In this document: positions 19,843 to 29,980 of the stretch, piece after piece
Numbering within the stretch: the first letter of the stretch is position 1
Layout: each line of letters opens with the position of its first letter
Origin: Paraspadella gotoi
Lineage: Eukaryota > Chaetognatha
Direction: 5' to 3'
DNA length: 64,000 nucleotides
Assembly: GCA_051294375.1 (NCBI GenBank)
Contig: CM119271.1
Span: 14,700,770 to 14,764,769 of the forward strand
Notes under the pieces: model-generated
Told to the model about the DNA's origin: nothing
Database searches by the model: none
The model's input: the letters and a program-made list of their open reading frames with translations, nothing else
Program-made: the position numbers and the translations under genes

Positions 19843-22800
19843 ATGGAGGTCGACATGGACCACATGGGAGAGGGTATGAACCCCTTTCCCTCGGGATCCT
19901 TCATGGACGGCTCGGCCATGAAGGGCGGGAACAACAACGTGGTAGGTCCCCCCAACGGCGGGAGGATGCCCTCGGCCAAGGAACAAACCCTCATGTGGCA
20001 ACGAGGCAACTGGGACTCGGGCATCCAATCGGGCGTCACCACAAACGCCCCTTCCATCAGCAGCCGCGCCTCGGGCCTGGAGATGGAAGCCGACGACATG
20101 GACACCGTCGTGTCCGAGGCCAAGAGCGACTTCGGCTGGAACGATTCCATCAATCAGGGATTTCAGGTAAGACTTGATCGATTGGCGGATCGCGCAATGC
20201 TCGTTAGAAAAGGCGATTTGTCTCGATTGTTCAATGAACTTTCTCTTTTTTTGATAACAGCCGCAGAGGCCCGTTCAAAACGCCTTCCAAGATGAAGCGA
20301 CGTCGATGCAGCAACCGAATTTCGGTTCATCGCAGGTGCTAAAACGATTGTGGGTTATTTACCAGTTTTTTCTCTTTCGTGAAATAATTATACTTGAATA
20401 ATAAAAATTGTATTAAATTAAGCCGATGGTGGATCCCGCTTCGCCGACGACAATGTTGCAAAATGCCGTCGATGAACTAATCAATTATCAGGACGACGCC
20501 GAAGTCGCATCCACTGTCATTCCGGAGCTCATTCAACTCTTGAATGACGAAGATCAGGTGTGTTGTAAAAACAAATATTAAATATTGCTAAAAAAATAAT
20601 TTAAAAAAATTTTAAAAAATCCAGCGTCAAGAGTCTTTAAATAATCTAATATTATTTTAAAAAAATATTTGTATTAACGATGATTCCTTTCCATTTGGAC
20701 TTTCCAGGTGGTCGCCCATCAGGCCGTTTGCATGGTGTTGCAACTGTCAAAGAAAGAGGCTTCGCGTCAAGCGGTCATAGAGTCCAAAGAGATGGTGTCC
20801 GCGGTGGTGAGGGTCATGTGCAGAACTGACTACGGAGAAACCGCGAGGTTAGTTTTGTATTTAAAAGAAGCCAAAACCCCAGTCGGCGAAAGTCAAAATT
20901 TATCTTTGTTATTACAGGCAGATGGCAGAAGTTATATAGTTATTATAATTTATAAACATTGTTTCGTAATGGTGTAGCTGTTATTTATTATTCAATAAAT
21001 ATACAAAAAATTAAACTTAGATTTACCAAAGTAAAAGTAATAATTATTATAATACCTAACATACATTGTTTCGCTAGATGCACGGCTGGAACACTCCACA
21101 ACTTAAGCCATCATCCCGAAGGACTCCTGTGCATCTACAAGAGCGGCGGCATTCCTGCCCTTGTCAAGCTGCTGTCCTCCGACAACGAGAGTGTTCTCTT
21201 CTACGCCATCACCACTCTCCACAATCTCCTTCTGCGTCAAGAAGGAGCCAAGATGGCCGTCCGCATGTCGGGGGGTCTGCAGAACATGGTGGCGCTGCTG
21301 AGCCGGCCCAACGTCAAGTTTCTGGCCATAGTGACGGATTGCCTGCAGATCCTCGCCTACGGTCACCAAGAGAGCAAAGCCGTCATCCTCGCCTGCGGCG
21401 GCCCTGCGGAACTCGTTCGCATCATGCGGCTCTACACCTACGAGAAGCTGCTGTGGACGACTTCGAGAGTGCTCAAGGTTTTATCGGTATGCCCAAACAA
21501 CAAACCGGCCATCGTAGAGGCCGGTGGGATGCAGGCGTTGGGAATTCACCTGGCGAGCGATTCTCATCGCTTGGTACAGAATTGCCTCTGGGCTTTGAGG
21601 AATCTCTCTGACGCCGCCACCAAAATCATGGGCATGGAGAATCTCATCAGCATGTTGATCCAACTTCTCGGTTCCAACGACATCAATATCATTACCTGTT
21701 GCGCGGGAATCCTCTCCAACTTAACTTGCAACAATCAGAACAACAAGATCGTCGCTTGCCACGTGGGAGGCGTCGAGGCGCTACTCACTCTCGTCTCCAA
21801 GGTCCAAGACCGAGAAGACATAACCGAGCCGGCCGTCTGCACCCTGAGGCACTTGACGAGCCGCCACCCAGGCGCCGAAGCCGCGCAGAACGTCGTTCGC
21901 CTTCAAGGCGGCCTTGCCGTCGTCGGAAAGCTCCTTCATCCGCCTTCCAAATGGCCGCTGATCAAAGCCACCATCGGTTTGATCAGAAACCTGGTTCTTT
22001 GCCCCCTGAACAACGCGGCTCTGCGGGAACAGGGGTGCTTACCAAAGCTGTTGCAGCTCCTTATCAAGGCTAACCAGGCGGTGCAGCGACCGACGATGCC
22101 CGCGGAAGGCGGGGCAAGGCGCCGAGTCTCCGACCTCGGCGTCGTCGACGGCGTCCGCATGATAGACGTCGTGGAAAGTATCGTGGGCGCCCTCCACATT
22201 CTGGCCCGCGACCCGCGGAATCGCGCATCTATTCGAGCCCAAAATTGCATCCCGCTTTTTGTGGAACTTCTGTACTCGGACTCGGAGAATGTGCAGCGCG
22301 TCGCCACGGGCGTGCTCTGCGAGTTGGCGTCGGAAAAGGAAGGGGCGGAGATCATTGAGCAAGATGGCGCCACGGCGCCTTTGATGGAATTGCTCTGCTC
22401 TAAAAATCAAGCGGTGGGTCGGAGGCGAATTTACTTATTTTTATCTAGATGAATTTTCGTAAAATTATTTAACTCTTTAGATTTTGTGTTTTTTCCTTTC
22501 TGTTTCGTTGTGATTTGATTTAGAACAAAGTTTGAAGAGAGATTTAACAACGATTTTTATTTCATAGTGAAACGGACATGTTTCGAGTTTTCGAGTCTTC
22601 TTCAGCGCCAATTCAATTCAATTCAAACTTTGTTCTAAACTCTTTAGATTATAATTTTTTTTAATTAATTCAGTTTTTCAATCATTCCACCAGGTGGCCA
22701 CCCATGCTGCGGCCGTCCTCTTCCGCATCTCTGAGGACAAACCTTCAGAGTACAAGAAGCGATTAAGTCTGGCAGTCGACAATGCCGCTGCCACGAGGGA

Positions 22801-23209
22801 GAGTGAGACGGGTAAGGGCGGCGGCGGCGGCGGCGGCGGCGGCGGCATGGAGAGGCAAGAAGCATTCATCGTTGGCGGGCATCCTCCTCCTCCCGGCAAT
22901 CGAGGAGGGCCCGTCTTTCAAAATTCCAACGATTGCGGCCCCGGCTTAGTGACGGGCATGTATCCCGCGGACCGGGCGCCGCCGCCTCCGCCGCAACACC
23001 CACCGCAACAGATGCCGACGCAACAGCCACAGATGCAGCTGACGCCGGGAATTCATCAAACGCCTACGCTGAGCGCCCTGTCCATCGACCCTTTCCCCGA
23101 CCTCGGCGCCATCGGTCACGCAGTCGACGATTTCTCCAACTTCGACAACATCCAACCGACCATCGGTCAGCCCGCTCTCTACGGAAACCTTTTCGACGGG
23201 AGCCTTTAG
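19843..23209 (+). CDS. CTNNB1: Beta-catenin / armadillo
   Basis: Six exons in consistent phase: 19843-20166, 20261-20335, 20423-20557, 20708-20847, 21078-22413, 22694-23209; 841 residues. It is the Wnt co-activator and cadherin-catenin adhesion link. The N-terminal phosphodegron [15 protein letters not shown] keeps all CK1/GSK3 sites (counterparts of human S33, S37, T41, S45). An alpha-catenin-binding segment ([15 protein letters not shown]) and armadillo repeats follow, e.g. [34 protein letters not shown]. The last repeat and helix C ([20 protein letters not shown]) start the final exon. The C-terminal tail holds a Gly run and Pro/Gln-rich repeats, and ends LFDGSL, unlike the human PDZ-ligand end. 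All acceptors are AG and donors GT. Intron 5 (22414-22693) contains a hammerhead-element relic. Confidence 0.97.
22520..22640. mobile_element. Hammerhead-element relic in beta-catenin intron 5
   Basis: TTTAGAACAAAGTTTGA at the left and CAATTCAAACTTTGTTCTAA at the right are inverted copies. Between them lies ACATGTTTCG...CTTCTTCAGCG, a degenerate hammerhead on the minus strand (about 22569-22612; CTGAAGA and GAAAC kept, stem II broken). Confidence 0.6.
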
Positions 23210-23698
23210 TCGGGATTCGGACGACGAAGTTGAATCGCGAAATCGGAGACAATCAAATGATCAATTAATGAAGAGGCGAAGAGAGAAGTTTATACATTTT
23301 CTAAAAGATTATTATTACTTTGGTTAAATAGTATTTTTGACATAACGAATGAAATGATAAGTGCGAATCTAACCGGCTTTCCCGAGTCGTTTATCAACAT
23401 TTTCCTAATATCAAATATTATGACTTGAAAATCTACGTCTTCGAAAAATGTATTGCAGATATACATGATACAATCTGGTAAAGTACGTATAAGAGTCAAT
23501 GAAAACTGGTACACTGTACAGGATGGACAATTTTAATGGTTTCTCCTACTTTATTTTACAGTCCGCCCTTAGAGAAAAAAATATGGTGCGATATCATTTC
23601 TAAATAAAACGTCATATTACGCATAATGACGAAAGAATATCGCGACGAAATCTTTTTTGTTTTAATTCGGAAGCAATTTATATCTGATTCTAAGATAG

Positions 23699-23790
23699 TT
23701 TTTACCAGTCGTCAACGACTTTTTTTGCCATCAGTTTTCGTTATTTTTACCAGTCGTCAACGACTTTTTTTGCCATCAGTTTTCGTTATT
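23699..23790. repeat. 45-bp direct duplication with a dyad
   Basis: Two adjacent copies of TTTTTACCAGTCGTCAACGA...CATCAGTTTTCGTTATT. Each contains GTCGTCAACGAC, a 5-bp dyad. Confidence 0.8.
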
Positions 23791-24204
23791 TTTTGACGAG
23801 TCATTTACATTTATTTTTTCAACGACTGCTCACGCAGAAGAGAAAGGGGGGGGAAAAAGAAAATTTTCTATAAAACCTGTTGAAAGCTCCAGTTTTATTT
23901 TTTTAAATATATATATATGTGCCTTGTTTTTTGGTTTTTTTTTTCGAGACTTGTTATTCACTAATGCCGAGTACACTGATATTGTAGTTGATTTTTAGAA
24001 TAAAACCCAACTATATTGGTTTCGTTGAAGGAAAATTATTTTAAAAGTTCCACCAGACAAGATAGATTAGATTAAAAAAAAGATAAGCTCAATAACGTGA
24101 CGAGGTTTATCAAAGAGACCACGACGATCGAGCAGATTTTAAAAAAATGAAATACGTAATAAAACTATTTTGAAGCGAGGAATTTTCCTCTCATCTTGTC
24201 GCCC

Positions 24205-24470
24205 TTTTCCACAAATCTAATCGAATTTCATTTTTCCACAAATCTAACCCAATTTCCTTTTTTACAAATCTAATCCAATTTCCTTTTTTACAAATCTAAT
24301 CCTTTTTTCTTTTTCCACAAATCTAATCCGATTTTCTTTTCCTTTTCCACAAATCTAATGTGATTTATTTTTCCACAGATCTAATCCTTTTTTTTCACAA
24401 ATCTAATCCGATTTCCTTTTCCACAAATCTAATCCGATTTCCTTTTCCACAAATCTAATCCGATTTCCTT
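24205..24470. repeat. Tandem array of CCACAAATCTAATCCGATTT units
   Basis: About ten units of 20-27 bp built on CACAAATCTAATCCGATTTC with T-rich spacers of varying length. Non-coding. Confidence 0.85.
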
Positions 24471-24664
24471 ACCTCCAAAAACTCTCTCCTCACCAATCCT
24501 TTTCGCCTCGGATTTAAACCTATAAATTTTTCAGCGCCGAGGTTGGTAACACATTCGAACACATTTCTGTCGCTACGTTCAACTCTTCGCTTCGTTTCTC
24601 CAAAAGAACTCTTGCCCATCAGCGCGGACTCCGCGTCGTCGCCTTGATTTTGAAAGAGCGCGAA

Positions 24665-27505
24665 ATGAGCGCCTACGAGGTAAAGCAGTTTGGGCCACGC
24701 CCATCTGCGCGAGCAACGTCGCCGAGGTTGAATGACTTTTTTTGCTTTAAATACGACCTCTTTTAGTTTCAAAGATTACATTGTTATAAGTTATAATATT
24801 AAGGGCATAATTTTACTTTCGCCGACCTGGGTTAAGGCGGTTTAAAGGTTAAAGAGTAATTTAAGGTTAAGGGTAGTTAGGGTTAGGAGAGTTTAAGTAA
24901 TAATTTTAAAAAAATTATTTAAAAATTCTTTTTTTTAAATTAAAATTTAATAACCTAACCCTAAACCTTAACCTTCTTAACTTTAAACCACCCTTAACTC
25001 TAAATATCCTAACCATGGTCAGAAAAAGTAAAATTAACCCATATTTATTGTTTTTTTTTAAATTATTACCAAATTATATGCGATTTTATTCGAATACAAC
25101 GAGGTTGATTCAGTACAATCATCATCAACAAACAAACAAACAAAGACAGACTAAGTCTAAGCAAAAAACATAAAATAGAGAGAAAAAAAAAACAGTTAAT
25201 TAAATAAATTACCTTTAACTGGTAAAATTTTACTTTCGCTTGCTTTAGGGTAAAGAAATTTTGAAGCACTGGAATCGTCTGGATTCGTCATATTTTTTAC
25301 ATAAGACAAGAATTACCCTCGACTAAAGTTGTGGCCATTTGATCCGTCACTTTATTTTCTCCTCTCCTTTCACGACGAAGAACTTTGTGGGTTCGCGCGG
25401 GATGTTCCTTCACTCGCCGCGTCGAGGCTCCGCCTACAACATCGCCGACGACTTTGCGGAATTTACCGCCAAAAATGAAGATTGGAAGAAGCTGCAGCAG
25501 GCCGTCGTCTCTCTCTTCCAGGCAATCGTTTTTTTAATAATTTTATACATATGAAAGTTGCAAAATTACCTTATGGTGGACTAAAATCCACCAACCGTTC
25601 ATCAGCAGACATTGGTGCCGGAGGCAAGTCATTCGCCTCCCAACCCAAAGGTCCGGGGTTCTAGCCCGGTGGCCGCCTAGCAGTTAAGAGGGACGGGGCG
25701 CTTAACCCGCCTGTAACATGGTGTTACAGCATGATCCGAAGCTCAGGGACTGCTTTTATTGAACGGTTCTGTTATTAACACCTATCAATAATTACTGTCT
25801 CTTCAATCTTTATTTTTTTAATTATTTAAAAATAACTATTATTTATGATTTTATTTATTTGCTTAAATATTTTTTGTATTAAATATTTAAATATAATATT
25901 ATTTATCTGTTTGGGATGGGGACGTTAATGTTAATGAAATTGTGTATTTACACAACACAATGTTAGATTATTTTCTGTTCCATATATTAATTTTACTTTT
26001 GCCAACCGGGGTTCAGGAGTCTTTTGAAAAACCATTTGAAAATATTTATTTAAAAAAAAAATTAAAATAAACTTATTAGCCAACTTTCTTAACCCTAAAC
26101 CCCCCAACCGCAGTCGGCGAAAGTAAAATTAACCTAATAATAATAATAAATAATAGAAAAGTTTGAGTTAAGTCTCGCCGCGACTAAAACCTAATTAAAC
26201 AATAGTTAAAACTATAATTGACTGTCAGAAGAAAAAGATGAAGGGCGCGGAAGTTCTGAGAGTTCAAAACAATCTCATCGCCTTGATGGATTCGCCCAGC
26301 GGAAGTTTTCTACAAGAATACTACAACGGTATGCAGTCTGCACTATGCTTCTTTATTCTTTATAATGGAAGTATCGTGAACACAAGTTTAATAACTATAA
26401 AATATTGACAAATGAGGCAATATTTTTTACAATTTGAAAATTTGCCATGATCGTTGAAATCCCAAGATCAACTGTTGATGCGCGGAATGATCATCCTAAG
26501 GGAACCTCTTCGCAAACTTCAGAGCGAAAAGTTGATCAAGGAATTGGGTGAATCCTGGAAATACTTTCACTCGGAAATACTTCCGCTACTCGAGGCGAGT
26601 ATGTGATGTAAAATTTGATTTTGTATCAAGATTGAAAAATGATACAGCAGCTCACAACAGCCACAATACAAATTAAATTAGAATTAAGAAGACAACGTGG
26701 GAAAAACCTAATCTACGAGATTAATTCGATAGTTAATTTAAACGAGAAATAAAGTGTAATGTTATTTAAGTACTCTTTTCATGAATCGTCTCATCGTGGC
26801 TGAGAAAAATACGTAAACTTAACTTCCTTCAAAAATACGCGGTCGAGTTAAACATTATAATGATAATCAAGTTAAATATCTGTAACAAGGCGATCTTTTA
26901 CAAAATCGAGAGCAAGTCCATGCCTGTCCGAAAAGCGACGCTGAGGGCGTTCAAGGACGTCGTCGTCGTCAAGTTGCCTCTATTGGAGGCGTTTAAATCG
27001 GAGGGAAGGTGAAAAGAATATAAAACGGGTACTAAATAAGTTCGATATATTTATAAATAAAATTATTAAACAATATCAAAGAGAAAAAGCTGGTAGAAAA
27101 TCCCTCATCTTCCCAACCTTCTCCTCGGCCAGAAAAGTCTCTCGCGATTCGACGATGCGGCACATGCTGTTGATGCTCTCAACGTCGACGGACAAGGCCA
27201 ACCCCGACCTTCATCTGCAGCAACTCCTTTCCCACGTCGTCAAACCGTTTTTGGGTCACCTCGGATTGTTCGTGGGACCAGGAGAACCGGTCATAAAGTG
27301 AGGGCAACTGCTAGAGCGGGGGGGGATGTTGAGACAACCTCGTGACCCACCCATCCTCTCCCGTTAATAAAGGTCAGTAGCGGCGACGTGCGAGGAAGAG
27401 GAAGTCGTTCTTCGAAAACCCGCCGGCGTCGAGGAAGAGTTGCGGCCCGAGGCGCATCTTCGGGTCAACGTCCAACGGTTGAGCCTCAACGTTGATCAAG
27501 TTTGA
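24665..27505 (+). CDS. PRR5: PRR5/Protor-type subunit of mTOR complex 2
   Basis: Proposed exons: 24665-24679 (MSAYE, uncertain), 25381-25521, 26229-26328, 26467-26594, 26890-27008, 27133-27297, 27373-27505; 266 residues, all phases agree. Family hallmarks in order: WKKLQQAVVSLFQ, a helix ending SFLQEYYNDQLLMRGMIILR, LGESWKYFHSEILPLLEAIFY (compare vertebrate LQAIFYPVQG), VRKATLRAFKDVVVVKLPL, then MRHMLLMLST and LLSHVVKPFLGHLGL. In animals PRR5/PRR5L binds Rictor in mTORC2. Two introns use GC donors: after 25521 (CAG|GCAATC) and after 26594 (GAG|GCGAGT). The protein ends soon after the conserved core, so the long Ser/Pro-rich tail of vertebrate PRR5 is missing. Intron 2 carries a solo TRIM LTR and a TTAA-type MITE; intron 1 carries another MITE. 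The first exon is the weakest part of the model. Confidence 0.88.
24811..25037. mobile_element. MITE, TTTTACTTTCGCCGACC family, copy 1
   Basis: Left end TTTTACTTTCGCCGACCTGG and right end AACCATGGTCAGAAAAAGTA form a terminal inverted repeat. The interior is itself an imperfect palindrome of GGTTAAGG/CCTAACC motifs. It lies in PRR5 intron 1. Confidence 0.6.
25572..25805 (+). mobile_element. Solo LTR of the TRIM family, in PRR5 intron 2
   Basis: Same LTR as 7877-8111, TATGGTGGACTAAAATCCAC to CTGTCTCTTCA. The flanks ACCT (25568-25571) and ATCT (25806-25809) are a one-mismatch 4-bp duplication. It contains GGTTCTAGCCC, which by itself looks like a tRNA B-box but is explained by the LTR family. 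Confidence 0.78.
25990..26134. mobile_element. MITE, TTTTACTTTCGCCGACC family, copy 2
   Basis: TTAATTTTACTTTTGCCAACCGGGGTT at one end (shown to about 27 bp in the sequence) and, inverted, CAGTCGGCGAAAGTAAAATTAA at the other. TTAA at both outer edges suggests TTAA targeting as in piggyBac-type elements. It is about 145 bp long and lies in PRR5 intron 2. Confidence 0.65.
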
Positions 27506-27943
27506 CGGATTCAACGTTTTGAAATATATATATATATATCACAGTCGCTGTCTGCTTTTCTCAATGTTTTATGTCGAAAATGCAGAAGGATCTAATTACA
27601 ATTCCATTTGCATTGCGCGTTTTAAATTCTCCATTGACTAATACAATTTCCCTCCTTTCTCTCTTTGATTTCCCCATACGAAATTGTAAACTTGAAAATT
27701 GATGTTTTAACTAAAAGTAAAAAAAAAGGAAGTATTTTAAGCTCAATGAACAATACTCGTTAGTACATTGTAAAAAACAAAACACAAGCTCATTCAGAAA
27801 TTTGCAAACACTACATAAATCAGGGGTTAAAATTTTTTAAAAAGAAGACATCTCATGACTCGTTAGTCGACGTCCTGGTCCGAAGTAAATATAAAGAAGT
27901 TACAAATGGTTTCTGCTGCTCTTGCTGTTGCATTCCTTCCCGC
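27506..27943. other. Convergent intergenic spacer
   Basis: The 3' ends of PRR5 (plus) and the Ser/Pro-rich gene (minus) face each other here. AT-rich, with a short (TA)n at 27525-27540. Confidence 0.5.
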
Positions 27944-29503
27944 TTAATAATGTCGGCGGTCGGAAGCGGTCCGAGAAATTGAGGCGTCTTTGGCTGCGTC
28001 CCGAAGGGATCTGACAGGGGACATGTTGGCGCCGCTGCCGCCGCCACCGCCGCTGCAAGCCGGCGACGCCGCTGCCGACCAGCAAGATCCAGAGTCGATG
28101 GTGAGATCCTCGTTGCCGCTACTAGGCAATGGAGAAGGAGAGCCTGAACTATAAGGAGAGGCCGGAGGAGAAACCGAAGGAGAGGCCAATGGAGTGAATG
28201 AAGTGTAATTCAATGGAGAAGATGTTGGAGAGAAACGATAAGAAGGAGACATCAAATGAGAATACGAAGGAGATAACAATGGAGACCGCGATGTATATCC
28301 AGGATTTGCAGGATCATCAGCCAAAGAAAAAGCCGATCTAGAAGGAAAAGGAGAAGCCAAACCAGAGTATGAAGGAGAAGCCAAATAAGAGGGAGAATTA
28401 TTAGCAAAACGAGAAGACGTAGCGGAATACGAAGGAGAGCCGGAACTTTGACGCAATGGAGAGTATGAATTATAAACCGGGGAATTAGGATTATAATTCA
28501 ATGAATATTGACTAAGCGATGAAGGAGAAGCCAAGGGCGAGGCCGAATAATAAGGCGGAGAAGTCAGATAGCCCGATGGAGAAGCTGAAGTAGAGGCCAA
28601 AGTGGAACCCGAAGTTGTTACCATGTCGATTCTCTCCCTCTCATTAAGCTCCATTTTAATTTTCTTTTCTATCATCTCACGCATTGTTTTCTCTTCCTCC
28701 GTTTCCTCGTCTTCCTCTTCATCTTCCTCTTCATCTTCCTCTTCATCTTCCTCAAAGCTTCTTTCCCTCGCAACCGACGCTTTCTTCTTCTTCCAGTGAT
28801 TCTCCTTCGTGTCACGTGACGATCGACTGCTGCTGCAGTGCTGCTCTCTCATTTCAGCATTTTCGTCGCGTTCTTCCATCATTTCTGCGTCACCATCGAC
28901 TTCCCTCTTCACGCCTCCACGGTGCCTCGACGCCGAAGATCCTCGCCTCGACGTCTTGACCCGTTCCGCTGGCGGCGTCGCTAAAACCGCCGGCGCCGTT
29001 GAAGCTCTCTTAGGCTCGCGGCGTTCCGTTTCTCGAAATCCCTCGACGATCCACTCCAAGGTTTCGAAGGCTTGCTCGAACGTCTCGTAACCGTAGCTCT
29101 GAAAGACGGAAGCGACGTCGTTTTCGCACGAGACCGGCGTCGTCGAACCTCGAAATCGAAACGCGCCGCGTCCGAGAATAGCCAACCGGTCGATCCCGTT
29201 GCGGCTCCGCCACGAGGCCAGCGTCGCCGCCGGAGGAGTCGGCGGATCCAAGACCGCTATCTCGTAGCCGGAATCGAGCCATGGTCGAAAAAGACGAGCG
29301 ACCGCCTCTTCCGCGTCCCTCGTGAGAATGTCGTAGACGGGTGGGCGTTTCCTCCTCTGCGCGACCACGAGCCAAATGAAGCCGATCGGGGCCGACATCG
29401 ACGCCGGGTAGAGTTGAACGGCGAGAGTGGCGTCGCCGCCGAAGGTCGTCATCCCGTAAGGAGACGAGAGGGGCGACGACGCCTCCACGAAATTCGATTC
29501 CAT
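27944..29503 (-). CDS. Single-exon Ser/Pro-rich protein with acidic tract, unknown function
   Basis: A 519-residue open frame from ATG (29503) to stop. Residues 1-175 look like a globular domain (IGFIWLVVAQRRKRPPVYD, then FRPWLDSGYEIAVLDPP, then ETFEQAFETLEWIVEGF) that I cannot assign. Residues about 175-250 are basic/acidic with a DEEEDEEEDEEED tract. Residues about 300-490 are dense in SPSYS, ASPS and YSPLRQ motifs, resembling low-complexity regions of nuclear proteins phosphorylated by proline-directed kinases. The tail has Gly and Ala runs. Codon use matches the neighbouring genes, supporting a real CDS. It is convergent with PRR5. No intron was needed. Confidence 0.72.
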   Translation of the reverse strand: MESNFVEASSPLSSPYGMTTFGGDATLAVQLYPASMSAPIGFIWLVVAQRRKRPPVYDILTRDAEEAVARLFRPWLDSGYEIAVLDPPTPPAATLASWRSRNGIDRLAILGRGAFRFRGSTTPVSCENDVASVFQSYGYETFEQAFETLEWIVEGFRETERREPKRASTAPAVLATPPAERVKTSRRGSSASRHRGGVKREVDGDAEMMEERDENAEMREQHCSSSRSSRDTKENHWKKKKASVARERSFEEDEEEDEEEDEEEDEETEEEKTMREMIEKKIKMELNERERIDMVTTSGSTLASTSASPSGYLTSPPYYSASPLASPSSLSQYSLNYNPNSPVYNSYSPLRQSSGSPSYSATSSRFANNSPSYLASPSYSGLASPFPSRSAFSLADDPANPGYTSRSPLLSPSYSHLMSPSYRFSPTSSPLNYTSFTPLASPSVSPPASPYSSGSPSPLPSSGNEDLTIDSGSCWSAAASPACSGGGGGSGANMSPVRSLRDAAKDASISRTASDRRHY

Positions 29504-29980
29504 TTTTTGAATGAAAGAAGCGAGATGGAATTTTCGAGCCTGGGCGGGTCAACTCTCGCTGATCTGTAAACGTAGTAGTAGAACGCCCTTACATTTTTTA
29601 CAATGATTCACAGTGTAAATGTTGGGAATAGGAAAAAAAAACGAACGAAAGAAAACGTAGGTAAAATTGAAGCTATATTTATATTTCAATGGATTCAACG
29701 AATGTGGGTCGGGTTCAACGCAACCCCACGAAAAGACACGAATGAATGCGAAACACAAACTAATACTGAATATCTACGTAACACCGTCCGGTGTGGTTAT
29801 CTTTTGTGAATACAATTATGTGTAAGACGAATAAAAATCCCGAGGAAGGTGAAAACTTAATCCTCCAACCAGGAATTCCGCTCGAGAACTCGAGGCGAGG
29901 GTCAATACTACTCTTGATCAAGATTTTTCCCTATTTATCAAATTTTCGTTCAGACTCGATTTAAAAATAAAACTATGAAT
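29504..29980. other. Intergenic spacer between head and tail of two minus-strand genes
   Basis: Holds the presumed promoter of the Ser/Pro-rich gene and the 3' region of the BTF3-like gene. No specific site could be identified. Confidence 0.4.

Larger units (their letters stand above)
23210..24664. other. Beta-catenin 3' flank and intergenic DNA
   Basis: Probable 3' UTR followed by AT-rich DNA. It contains a 45-bp direct duplication and a tandem array, both listed separately. No gene supported. Confidence 0.5.

Noticed and set aside
24455-24772. 105-codon minus-strand frame upstream of PRR5
   Set aside because: Part of it overlaps the T-rich tandem array, and no splice support or family match was found. 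The GC-rich part is better explained by the PRR5 5' end.
24840-25020. Interstitial telomere repeats (GGTTAGG-like)
   Set aside because: The motifs are irregular and form the inner palindrome of a MITE, not a regular telomere array.
25572-25805. tRNA-derived SINE (B-box-like GGTTCTAGCCC)
   Set aside because: The same sequence forms the paired LTRs of the TRIM at 7877-8537, with a primer-binding site, polypurine tract and 4-bp target duplications. No matching A box or A-rich tail is present.
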